Assembly: GCA_026991065.1 (NCBI GenBank)
Contig: JALXCG010000551.1
Span: forward strand, 1 to 5,102
DNA: 5,102 nt
Reading direction: 5' to 3'
Source: JALXCG01 sp026991065 [NCBI: Gemmatimonadota bacterium]
GTDB lineage: Bacteria > GCA-2686955
The position numbers and the translations under genes are program-made. The notes under the pieces were generated by a model, which ran no database searches, was not told the DNA's origin, and saw only the letters and a list, made by a program, of their open reading frames with translations. Below, piece after piece: positions 1-5,102 of the stretch (its first letter is position 1; each line of letters starts with the position of its first letter).

Positions 1-162
1 CTGAATGGTTGTTGCCACATCTTCCGGAGCGCTGCTGTTGCCGATGCCCAACTGCAGGGACGGGAGGGGGGTCTGCGCATGGGCGGAGTGGGAGGCGAGA
101 AGCAGAATGGCTCCTCCCGCGCTCAGAGGAATCGACCAGTGGAGAATGGCCCGGGCGCTCAA
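1..162 (-). CDS. fliP: Flagellar export gate protein FliP, N-terminal fragment (54 codons, 3' end off window)
   Basis: FliP is an inner-membrane core subunit of the flagellar type III export gate (the FliP5-FliQ4-FliR1 assembly). Only the N-terminus is visible. Reading starts at a TTG (162-160) whose last two bases belong to the fliO TGA stop, a TTGA overlap of 4 bases. No in-frame ATG occurs in the visible 54 codons. Residues 1-29 look like a signal peptide: Arg4, a hydrophobic stretch around residues 18-24, and an AHA/Q cleavage site at 29/30. Cleavable signal peptides are typical of FliP in many bacteria. The mature start, QTPLPSLQLGIG followed by an APEDVATTIQ segment, matches the segment just before the first FliP membrane helix. 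Operon position directly after fliO agrees. The rest of the protein (family length about 245 residues or more) lies outside the window. The TTG start is inferred from frame and overlap. Confidence 0.87.
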   Translation of the reverse strand, partial: MSARAILHWSIPLSAGGAILLLASHSAHAQTPLPSLQLGIGNSSAPEDVATTIQ

Positions 163-521
163 TCCGCCCCCTCTTCTCCACCGCGCAACAGGTCGTCGAA
201 TTCGGTGGTGGGCGGACCCAGTTCCAATAGCAGCCGGAGGTCGTCGGCGGTTTCCGCCAGAAGCAGACGTCGTCCCTCCACTTCCACCAGAACCAGCGAT
301 TTCTTGGGCGCGAGGAGATGGCGCCCAATGACCGTGGCAAAGGGCGTGCCGCGCAAACCTCCGACCGAACGTCCGAGCAGGGCGGCGATCCAGCGTCGCG
401 AGAGGAACACCAAGGCGGCGATCACGAGAGTGCCGAGCAACAGACGCAGGGCCGGGCCCCACAGCGAAGGTGCTTCGTTGCCGGAGGTGACGAACTGGAG
501 GGTGTCGCCGAGCGCTGTCAT
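159..521 (-). CDS. fliO: Flagellar export apparatus assembly protein FliO
   Basis: FliO is a small bitopic membrane protein that helps assemble the FliP ring of the flagellar export gate. The 120-residue product has a short N-terminal segment, one hydrophobic membrane span at about residues 22-40, then Arg-Arg (42-43) on the predicted cytoplasmic side. A compact domain follows at about 61-101 with the family signature: a VIGRHLLAPKKSLVLVEV stretch, then GRRLLLAET and a Leu-rich end. This is the FliO/FliZ domain, which is poorly conserved in sequence but recognisable by 'pKksl.lVev.gr.lLlg'. The ATG at 521-519 lies one base after the fliN stop (TGAGATG), and an AGCAGG sequence (533-528) sits 6 bases upstream, so translation is probably coupled to fliN. 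The stop codon overlaps the TTG start of fliP. The position between fliN and fliP supports the call strongly. Confidence 0.9.
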   Translation of the reverse strand: MTALGDTLQFVTSGNEAPSLWGPALRLLLGTLVIAALVFLSRRWIAALLGRSVGGLRGTPFATVIGRHLLAPKKSLVLVEVEGRRLLLAETADDLRLLLELGPPTTEFDDLLRGGEEGAD

Positions 522-522
522 C

Positions 523-1026
523 TCATACCTGCTTCAGCCGATCCAGGCGGCTCACCATTTTGGTAATGCGAATGCCGAAATTGTCGTCGATGACAACGAT
601 CTCCCCGGAGGCCATGATGGTCCCGTTGATCACCAGATTGGCGGGCTCACCGGCCATCTTGTCCAGCGTGATCACCGAACCGCGCTGCAGTTGGAGGATC
701 TCCTTGACGAGTTTCTGCGTGCGGCCCAGTTCTACTACCACCGGCAGCTGCACATCCATCACCAGATCGAGGTTCGTATTGGATGCAAGATCTTCGCTAC
801 CTTCCAGTTGTGGAAGTTCGAAGCGATCCGCCTGCACCATCTCCTCGGCCCGGTCGCTGGCGCCCGGCTCCTCCTCTTCATCATCGTCGCGGCTTGGCCG
901 AACACCACCCATGGCTGCCAGCATCTCGGCTTCGTGATCCTCGATCTCCTCGACCGACTCGTTCTCGTCAGCCTGCATCAGGCCTTCGATCTCATCAGGT
1001 GTCAGGTCGTCTTCATTGGGAACCAT
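523..1026 (-). CDS. fliN: Flagellar motor switch protein FliN with a long acidic N-terminus
   Basis: FliN forms the base of the C-ring in the cytoplasm, together with FliM, and takes part in direction switching and in docking export cargo. The C-terminal SpoA/FliN domain occupies about residues 85-160 of 167. It carries the family hallmarks: DVQLPVVVELGRT (91-103), EILQLQRGSVITLDK (109-123), AGEPANLVINGTIMASGEIV (125-144) and DDNFGIRIT (147-155). The first 80 residues are unusual. Residues 7-18 (DLTPDEIEGLMQ) resemble the CheY-P-binding peptide known from FliM and Bacillus FliY, and residues 47-53 are a run of Asp/Glu. Length exceeds E. coli FliN (137 residues) but is far short of FliY, so no CheC-like domain is present. 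The ATG sits 2 bases after the fliM stop with a strong GAGGAGG site 10 bases upstream, which fixes the start. fliO follows after 1 base. Confidence 0.95.
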   Translation of the reverse strand: MVPNEDDLTPDEIEGLMQADENESVEEIEDHEAEMLAAMGGVRPSRDDDEEEEPGASDRAEEMVQADRFELPQLEGSEDLASNTNLDLVMDVQLPVVVELGRTQKLVKEILQLQRGSVITLDKMAGEPANLVINGTIMASGEIVVIDDNFGIRITKMVSRLDRLKQV

Positions 1027-1028
1027 CG

Positions 1029-2093
1029 CTATGCGTCCTCCTCAGCGGTGGGTGGGGCTACGGATGAAACGATTTCAGGCATATCTTCCGGGATGATCTC
1101 TTCGGTGATCTTTACCGCGATGCGGTTGCCGACCAGGCCCGGCTTGCCATGAAAGCGAAGGCGGTCGCCAATCTCAATCTGCGCCGGTGAGTCCGCACTT
1201 TCATCCAACCGAATGACGTCGCCGGGCTCCAGCGCAAGGAAGTCCTGAACGGTGATATTGGTGTGTCCGATCAGGGCGCGGATGGGCAGAGGTGAATGGC
1301 GGGTCTCGCGACTGAGGAGGCGGCGTTCGGTTTGGGTCTGGCCGCGAAGATTGGACACGAACCAGGAGGTGTTGGAGAGTTGCGCCAGCATGGGTTCGAG
1401 CAGGAGGTAGGGGAAGCAGAGTGAAATCAATCCGTAGCTCTCTTCCATGATGACTTTGAATGAGAGGAAGAGAACGATGTCGTTCTGGAGCGAAATCTGG
1501 ACGAAACGGGGGTTGGATTCGACCGAGTGCAGTTTGGGCTTCAGCGGATGAAATGGGCTCCAGGCGACGTGCAGATCCTCGAAAGCGCGATTGATGATTT
1601 GACCAATGACGGTCTCTTCGATCTTGGTGAGTTCCCTGCTGGTGTCGGAACTGCGTCCGCGACCGCCGAAGAGACGGTCAATAAGAGCGAAGGCAAGGGG
1701 CAGGTTCATCTCCAGAAAGCCTTTGCGCTCCATCGGCTGAACCTCGAAGACATGCAGCGAGGTGGGGTTCGGAAGTGACATGATCACTTCTGAATAGGTC
1801 AGTTGATCGATGGACTCGATCTGGATCTCGATAAAGGAACGGAGAATCGAGGAGAGGGTGGTTGAAAAGATGCGCGAAAAACTGTCGTGGATGGAGAGCA
1901 GAGTCCGCAGTTGGTCTTTGGAGATCCGATTGGGACGCTTGAAGTCGTAAACATAGATGTGCTCCTCATCCTCGTCCTCGTCGGGCACATCGGCGAGATC
2001 TACGGCACTCTCATCTTCGGCGAAGCTTTGAACGAGAGAGTCGATGTCGTCTTGCGACATGTTGGACATCAGGGCGTCGGAATCGGTAGCCAT
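1029..2093 (-). CDS. fliM: Flagellar motor switch protein FliM
   Basis: FliM is the C-ring subunit that binds phosphorylated CheY and links FliG to FliN, so it converts chemotaxis signals into rotor reversal. The 354-residue product has normal family length or slightly more. Residues 12-21 (MSQDDIDSLV) are the N-terminal CheY-P-binding peptide (E. coli equivalent LSQAEIDALL). Next comes an acidic linker (about 32-44). The CheC-like middle domain starts at DFKRPNRISKDQLRTL (50-65) and contains the GGRG loop at 143-146, the conserved GGxG element that contacts FliG. The C-terminal SpoA domain (about 272-335) shows IRALIGHTNITVQDFLALEP, GDVIRLDE and KPGLVGNRIAVKI. The ATG at 2093-2091 lies 8 bases after the fliL stop, with GAGG in that gap. 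Later in-frame Met codons (9 and 12) lack an obvious ribosome site, but start choice remains slightly uncertain. The stop is 2 bases before fliN. Confidence 0.97.
   Translation of the reverse strand: MATDSDALMSNMSQDDIDSLVQSFAEDESAVDLADVPDEDEDEEHIYVYDFKRPNRISKDQLRTLLSIHDSFSRIFSTTLSSILRSFIEIQIESIDQLTYSEVIMSLPNPTSLHVFEVQPMERKGFLEMNLPLAFALIDRLFGGRGRSSDTSRELTKIEETVIGQIINRAFEDLHVAWSPFHPLKPKLHSVESNPRFVQISLQNDIVLFLSFKVIMEESYGLISLCFPYLLLEPMLAQLSNTSWFVSNLRGQTQTERRLLSRETRHSPLPIRALIGHTNITVQDFLALEPGDVIRLDESADSPAQIEIGDRLRFHGKPGLVGNRIAVKITEEIIPEDMPEIVSSVAPPTAEEDA
1037..1043 (-). promoter_or_regulatory. Strong Shine-Dalgarno site of fliN
   Basis: GAGGAGG on the minus strand lies inside the last codons of fliM, 10 bases before the fliN ATG at 1026. 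It fixes the fliN start and, with the 2-base gap between fliM stop and fliN start, suggests both coupled and independent initiation for fliN, which is needed in larger copy number than FliM. Confidence 0.75.
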
Positions 2094-2101
2094 GGATCCT
2101 C

Positions 2102-2626
2102 TTACTGAATTACAAAATCGGTCAGATAGACGTTGGTAACTTCACCGGCGATCAAGCGATCGTTGATCGCTTCCTGGATCTCCATCCGCAAGAGATCCTT
2201 CTCCTGTGGCGTATCCAGCTCTTCAAGGCGTTTGCTGGTCAGAATGCGAATCAAGGTGTCGAGGACCTGGGGCTGGCGCATCTCCACTTCGGCGTAGGCT
2301 TCCTCGCTGTCGACCTCGATTCCGAAACTGCACTTGATGTAGCGTGGCGAGGAGCCGCTGCCAGCGGGATTGACCACCAGATCGGGAATCAGGAAGACGC
2401 TCCCGATCGGTTCCTTGGTCTCGCTCTCGGCGATTTCCGTCTCCTCCTCCGGCGGGGTCTGAGCATCGATCTTGAAAAGAACCTGGGTGATCAGGATGTA
2501 GGAGATTGCCACCTGCGCCACCAAGACGATCGCGAGGATAATCGGCAGAGAGATTCCCCTCTTTTTCTCACTTGCCTGGGTCGGTTCCGCGCTCTCAGCG
2601 GGGGGGGAGTTGTCTTGTTCAGCCAT
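2102..2626 (-). CDS. fliL: Flagellar basal body-associated protein FliL
   Basis: FliL is a single-pass inner-membrane protein with a periplasmic stomatin-like domain. In other bacteria it rings the stator and supports high-torque motility. The 174-residue product has a Pro/Glu-rich cytoplasmic tail (1-20), basic residues KKR at 21-23, one membrane helix at about 25-48, a Glu-rich periplasmic linker (58-72), and the FliL domain at about 74-174. That domain shows VFLIPDLVVNP (77-87), RYIKCSFGIEVD (95-106) and the characteristic end NVYLTDFVIQ (165-174), where 'v.f.dFviQ' is the family's usual last motif. The ATG (2626-2624) has a clear GGAGAGG site just upstream. It lies 21 bases after motB and 8 before fliM, the normal neighbours of fliL. 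Codons 7-9 contain a run of eight C on the coding strand (G run at 2600-2607). Confidence 0.95.
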   Translation of the reverse strand: MAEQDNSPPAESAEPTQASEKKRGISLPIILAIVLVAQVAISYILITQVLFKIDAQTPPEEETEIAESETKEPIGSVFLIPDLVVNPAGSGSSPRYIKCSFGIEVDSEEAYAEVEMRQPQVLDTLIRILTSKRLEELDTPQEKDLLRMEIQEAINDRLIAGEVTNVYLTDFVIQ

Positions 2627-2628
2627 TT

Positions 2629-2635
2629 CCTCTCC
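2629..2635 (-). promoter_or_regulatory. Shine-Dalgarno site of fliL
   Basis: GGAGAGG on the minus strand lies in the 21-base motB-fliL gap, 2 to 8 bases before the fliL ATG at 2626. It supports that ATG as the start and places the C8 tract shortly after initiation. Confidence 0.7.
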
Positions 2636-2647
2636 AGAAGTGCGGCA

Positions 2648-3391
2648 TCAGGATTGGTTGGCGGCGTTCAGGGCCGCGATAAAGTCCGGCGCGCCGAGGG
2701 CATCATCCAACTCGACACGCAACTCGACACGTCGGTTCGACGCGCGGTTGGCGGGAGAGTCATTGGGAACCAGTGGGTGGAACTCACCCTTGGCGACGGC
2801 GCTCATTCGTGACGGTGGAATTCCCAACTGCTGTAGTGCGCGGAGAACCGCAAGCGCGCGTCCGGCGGACAGTTCCCAGTTGGAGGGGTAGCGGCCGTTG
2901 GTGATCGGTCGGTCATCGGTGTGGCCTTCGATCTGAACGTTTCCGCCGGTTGTTGCGAGGAGCGTGGCCAGACGTTGCAGAATCGGGGTGGCGGCGGCGT
3001 TCAGTTCCCCGCTGCCGGAGGGAAAGAGCATTCGGCCGCGCAGCTTTACGATCAGTTGGTTGCCATTGGCTTCGACTTCGACCGATGCGCCGAGGCTGTC
3101 CGCCATCGATTTGAGGGCCGCCACCTCGCGCTGAACCATGGCCTGACGGAGTTGAATGACGGTCACATTGGGCCGTGGCGGCGCAGTGTTGACCGAGATG
3201 ACGGTTTGTGACTCGAGGACACCGAATGCCCCTTTGAGTGACCCGGCCAACTCGTGGAATTTCGCCTCTTGAACCGACGAGAAGGAGAGCAGAAGGACAA
3301 AGAAGGTCAAGAGCAGGCTCATCAGATCGGCGAAAGTCACCAACCATTTGGGTGCTCCCTCTTCGCATTTGCATTTGGCCGTATCAGGCAT
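2648..3391 (-). CDS. motB: Stator subunit MotB, PomB-like (predicted Na+ type)
   Basis: MotB is the peptidoglycan-anchored stator subunit whose membrane Asp carries the driving ion. The 247-residue product begins with a cytoplasmic tail bearing KCKC (6-9), then PKWLVTFADLMSLLLTFFVL (14-33) as the single membrane helix. Asp22 corresponds to the essential ion-binding Asp (Asp32 in E. coli MotB, Asp24 in Vibrio PomB). Residues 41-58 (QEAKFHELAGSLKGAFGV) form the amphipathic plug region, very like PomB. The OmpA-like peptidoglycan-binding domain spans about 112-228 and contains VQIEGHTDDRPI (152-163), NWELSAGRAL (171-180) and NRASNRRVEL (215-224). The KC-x-C start and TFADLMSLL sequence resemble PomB rather than the E. 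coli MotB YADFMTAMMAFF type, so Na+ use is inferred, not proven. The ATG lies 17 bases after motA with GAGGA about 9 bases upstream. Confidence 0.96.
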   Translation of the reverse strand: MPDTAKCKCEEGAPKWLVTFADLMSLLLTFFVLLLSFSSVQEAKFHELAGSLKGAFGVLESQTVISVNTAPPRPNVTVIQLRQAMVQREVAALKSMADSLGASVEVEANGNQLIVKLRGRMLFPSGSGELNAAATPILQRLATLLATTGGNVQIEGHTDDRPITNGRYPSNWELSAGRALAVLRALQQLGIPPSRMSAVAKGEFHPLVPNDSPANRASNRRVELRVELDDALGAPDFIAALNAANQS

Positions 3392-3400
3392 GACGCAACG

Positions 3401-3405
3401 TCCTC
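3401..3405 (-). promoter_or_regulatory. Shine-Dalgarno site of motB
   Basis: GAGGA on the minus strand, in the 17-base motA-motB gap, lies 9 bases before the motB ATG at 3391. It supports this start, which retains the KCKC tail found in PomB-type proteins. Confidence 0.65.
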
Positions 3406-3408
3406 ACC

Positions 3409-4188
3409 CTAGGCGGCGCTATCGCCGGCGAATTCGGTCTTGCGCACCGAAGGCGCCAGGAAGCTCTTCAGCTTCTGCTCGACGACACGAGGATTGTCCC
3501 CTGACTGGATCGCCAGAACCCCTTCCAGCATGAGCGTCTTGATCATGACCTCCTCGGCCGATCGGGCTTCGAGCTTGTCCTTGATCGGCAGGGCGATCAC
3601 ATTGGCCACAATGGCACCGTAAAGCGTGGTCAGGAGAGCCACTGCCATGGCCGGGCCGATTGAGGAGGGATCGCTCATGTTCTGCAGCATCTGCACCAGG
3701 CCGACCAGAGTGCCGATCATGCCGAACGCGGGACAATACTCGCCGATCTTTCCAAAGATCTTGGCACCGGTTTCGTGGCGGTCGGTCAAATACGCAAGAT
3801 CGGTTGAGAGAATGTTGCGGATCAGGTCCGGCTCCATCCCGTCGACCGCCAGTTCAATCCCGTTGCGGAGGAAATCATCCTCGATCTTCTCGGTTTCCTG
3901 CTCCAGAACCAGAATTCCCTCGCGGCGCGCTTTCTTGGCGAAGTCGACCAGCATGGTGATGACGGCAACCGGCGACTCTGGGGAGGTGAAGAAAGCGTTC
4001 CTCACCACCCCAACTGCACCCAGAAACTTCGGCAGCGGGAACGAAGTCATGGTCGCTGCGAGGCCACCCAAAACGGTGATCAAGATCGAAGGGACGTTGA
4101 CAAAACCCAACGCCCCTCCCCCCATGAAGATGGCAAGGAAGATGAGGACCAGGGCGGTGACCAGACCGGAAAATGTCGAAATATCCAC
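3409..4188 (-). CDS. motA: Stator subunit MotA, PomA-like (predicted Na+ type)
   Basis: MotA pentamers surround a MotB dimer, conduct ions and push on FliG to turn the rotor. The 259-residue product has four membrane helices at about 6-26, 30-48, 150-172 and 180-203, with a large cytoplasmic loop between helices 2 and 3. Family residues are visible: the charged loop segment KKARREGILVLEQE (85-98) that meets FliG, Pro153 in YCPAFGMIGTLVGL, and Pro201 in ALPIKDKLEARS. The SIGPAMAVALLTTLYGAI segment (176-193) and the ending VLAIQSGDNPRVVEQKL are very close to Vibrio PomA. Thr160 and Thr187-188 match threonines proposed to line the Na+ path in PomA. The start is GTG (4188-4186): an in-frame TGA lies at 4206-4204 with no ATG after it, and the following DISTFSGL matches the PomA N-terminus. 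The ribosome site is weak (GAGAAAG, 4205-4199). Confidence 0.96.
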   Translation of the reverse strand: MDISTFSGLVTALVLIFLAIFMGGGALGFVNVPSILITVLGGLAATMTSFPLPKFLGAVGVVRNAFFTSPESPVAVITMLVDFAKKARREGILVLEQETEKIEDDFLRNGIELAVDGMEPDLIRNILSTDLAYLTDRHETGAKIFGKIGEYCPAFGMIGTLVGLVQMLQNMSDPSSIGPAMAVALLTTLYGAIVANVIALPIKDKLEARSAEEVMIKTLMLEGVLAIQSGDNPRVVEQKLKSFLAPSVRKTEFAGDSAA

Positions 4189-4312
4189 GGATGGTGGTCT
4201 TTCTCAACCGATGTCTGTGGCCTCTCACGCCGCCGCCGTCGCGACGGAGTGAGAAGCCGCTCAATCGAATGATCGACACTTCCCCGGGATTATTCACTCC
4301 TCAGGCGCGCAG
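4189..4312 (-). other. flgE-motA intergenic region without a convincing gene
   Basis: This 124-base stretch is the only sizeable gap in the cluster. In many operons of this order the small gene flbD (about 60-80 codons) sits here, but 124 bases cannot hold it. A GTG-initiated frame starts at 4297 and runs into motA in another frame; it has a GAGG only 1 base upstream of the GTG, so it is not supported. The region holds a long imperfect hairpin (4219-4258). I see no sigma-54 (GG/GC) or sigma-28 type promoter and no run of T after the hairpin. It may be a processing or spacing element between a highly expressed hook gene and the less abundant stator genes, but that is inference. Confidence 0.6.
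4219..4258 (-). repeat. Imperfect inverted repeat / RNA hairpin between flgE and motA
   Basis: On the minus strand GGCTTCTCAC (4258-4249) can pair with GTGAGAGGCC (4228-4219), giving ten pairs including one U-G wobble in RNA. The 20-base interior contains a perfect 12-base palindrome, CCGTCGCGACGG (4236-4247), which could form the tip of the structure. The sequence after the right arm (ACAGACATCGG) has no U tract, so it does not look like an intrinsic terminator on the minus strand; the other strand lacks one too. A role in mRNA stability, processing or attenuation between flgE and motA is possible. Confidence 0.6.
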
Positions 4313-5102
4313 TTAGCGTTTCAGGCCAAGGGTGTCGACCAGCATCTCGTCGGCAGTTGTGATGATCCGGGTGGACGCCTGGAAACCGCGTTGGGTGGTG
4401 ATGAGATCGGTGAACTCTTCAGCCAGGTCCACATTGGACTGCTCCAGGCCGCCGGAGACTACCGACGCGGCGATTGCGGCCCCGGCGGTTCCGATCTTCG
4501 GGTCGCCGGAATTGGCTCCTGTGGTGTAGAGATTCTCGCCCTTCTTCCGCAACCCTCCGGGGTTGTTGAAAGCAGCCAGGTAGATCTGCGCCAGGGTTTT
4601 GGTGATCGAGTTGGTGTAATGCCCTTTGATGACTCCATACTCATCAATGGTGATCGAGGCGAGATCACCCTTGCCGTAGCCATCCTGATCCGCGGCGATG
4701 ACCGTCGATGCCGACGCGAATTGGGTCAGACCATCCAGGCTGCCGATGGTTCCCGGATCGAAATCGATGCTCACGGTGGCCGCGCCGGTTCCCGGGTCGA
4801 ATTGGAACTGCGAGCCGTCATCGGGGGCGAAACTGGCCAGCGAGCCATCTTCGTTGAAGGTAACTGTCCCGCGGTTACCACGCAGAACGGTTGCGTCACC
4901 GTCAACGGTGGCTTCCCAACTCCAGTAGTTGGCGATTTCGCTCTTGTTGAAAGTAAGGACCACCGTATGTGCATTGCCGAGTGTGTCATAGGCGATCACC
5001 GAACTCACCGCGACAGCGTTTTCAGCTTCTTGCAGAGTGTTGAATGCAAGTGCGTCGCCGAGCACGGCATTGCCCGCTTCGGTAATCGCCAGTGAGTCCA
5101 GG
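4313..5102 (-). CDS. flgE: Flagellar hook protein FlgE, C-terminal 262 residues (5' end off window)
   Basis: FlgE polymerises into the flexible hook that joins the rod to the filament. The reading frame stays open to the window edge, so the N-terminal part is missing; a GTG at 5065 is internal, not the start. Visible residues 38-52 (AYDTLGNAHTVVLTF) belong to the variable FlaE/D2 domain, which is beta-rich and contains two DPGTG/DPGTI turns. The return to the core is marked by GLTQFASASTV (124-134), DGYGKGDLASITIDEYGVI (140-158), then LAAFNNPGGLRKKGENLYTT (175-194). The terminal 40 residues carry the flagellar rod/hook C-terminal motif: NVDLAEEFTDLITTQRGFQA (223-242) and IITTADEMLVDTLGLKR. 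The ending (ADEML...LKR) favours FlgE over FlgF or FlgG. Position just upstream of motAB agrees with the ancestral flagellar operon. The TAA stop is followed by a 124-base gap. Confidence 0.95.
   Translation of the reverse strand, partial: LDSLAITEAGNAVLGDALAFNTLQEAENAVAVSSVIAYDTLGNAHTVVLTFNKSEIANYWSWEATVDGDATVLRGNRGTVTFNEDGSLASFAPDDGSQFQFDPGTGAATVSIDFDPGTIGSLDGLTQFASASTVIAADQDGYGKGDLASITIDEYGVIKGHYTNSITKTLAQIYLAAFNNPGGLRKKGENLYTTGANSGDPKIGTAGAAIAASVVSGGLEQSNVDLAEEFTDLITTQRGFQASTRIITTADEMLVDTLGLKR

Noticed and set aside
79-1152. A 357-codon plus-strand open frame
   Set aside because: It lies wholly antisense to fliP, fliO, fliN and the end of fliM, which have clear family motifs. Its translation is rich in Arg, Pro and Ser with no recognisable domain, as expected for an antisense shadow in GC-rich DNA.
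2913-3374. A 153-codon minus-strand frame inside motB
   Set aside because: It is motB read in another frame, with a low-complexity Arg/Gly/Ser-rich translation and no domain.
4219-4258. Intrinsic transcription terminator after flgE
   Set aside because: The stem is strong but no T-rich run follows on either strand, so I list it only as an inverted repeat.
3875-4297. A 140-codon minus-strand frame starting at GTG 4297 and overlapping motA
   Set aside because: Most of it is motA read in another frame (Arg, His and Gly-rich), and the GAGG upstream is only 1 base from the GTG, too near for normal initiation. motA itself is certain.
4189-4312. Sigma-54 or sigma-28 promoter for motA
   Set aside because: I could not find a GG-N10-GC element of the TGGCAC/TTGCA type or a TAAA/GCCGATAA-like pair; the gap is too short and GC-rich for a confident call.
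4313-5065. GTG at 5065 as the start of the hook gene
   Set aside because: The frame continues upstream to the window edge with hook-like sequence, and FlgE needs an N-terminal rod/hook domain that is absent here; the GTG is an internal Val codon.

Overview
The window is one tightly packed block of flagellar genes, all read from the minus strand. In transcription order (high to low coordinates) they are flgE (hook protein, 5' end off the window), motA, motB, fliL, fliM, fliN, fliO and fliP (only its first 54 codons, running off position 1). Every gene was identified by recalling family sequence features, not by a database search. I see no mobile element, CRISPR array, tRNA, rRNA or plus-strand gene.

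Organism: a GC-rich, flagellated bacterium with an outer membrane is the best guess. The order flgE-(flbD)-motA-motB-fliL-fliM-fliN-fliO-fliP is the ancestral-type flagellar operon found in spirochaetes, Firmicutes, many Deltaproteobacteria and several candidate phyla. It is not the enteric arrangement, where motAB sits with the chemotaxis genes. The stator proteins are of the PomA/PomB type (a Lys-Cys-x-Cys start in MotB, then a TFADLMSLL segment), which suggests sodium rather than proton drive. I cannot name a phylum from this window alone.

Layout: 5102-4313 holds the C-terminal 262 residues of the hook protein. The only real intergenic gap (4312-4189, 124 bases) contains a strong imperfect hairpin and no convincing gene. 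It lies where related operons often carry the small gene flbD. From motA to fliP the genes are separated by 21, 17, 8, 2 or 1 bases or overlap by 4, so they are almost certainly one co-translated operon.

How they work together: FlgE forms the hook. MotA and MotB form the ion-driven stator, and FliL supports the stator at the motor. FliM and FliN build the C-ring that receives CheY-P and sets rotation direction. FliO and FliP belong to the type III export gate that secretes hook and filament subunits. The window holds a well-known system, not an undescribed one. The points most worth a second look are the FliM-like N-terminal peptide on FliN, the flgE-motA gap with its hairpin and missing flbD, and the TTG start of fliP nested in the fliO stop.
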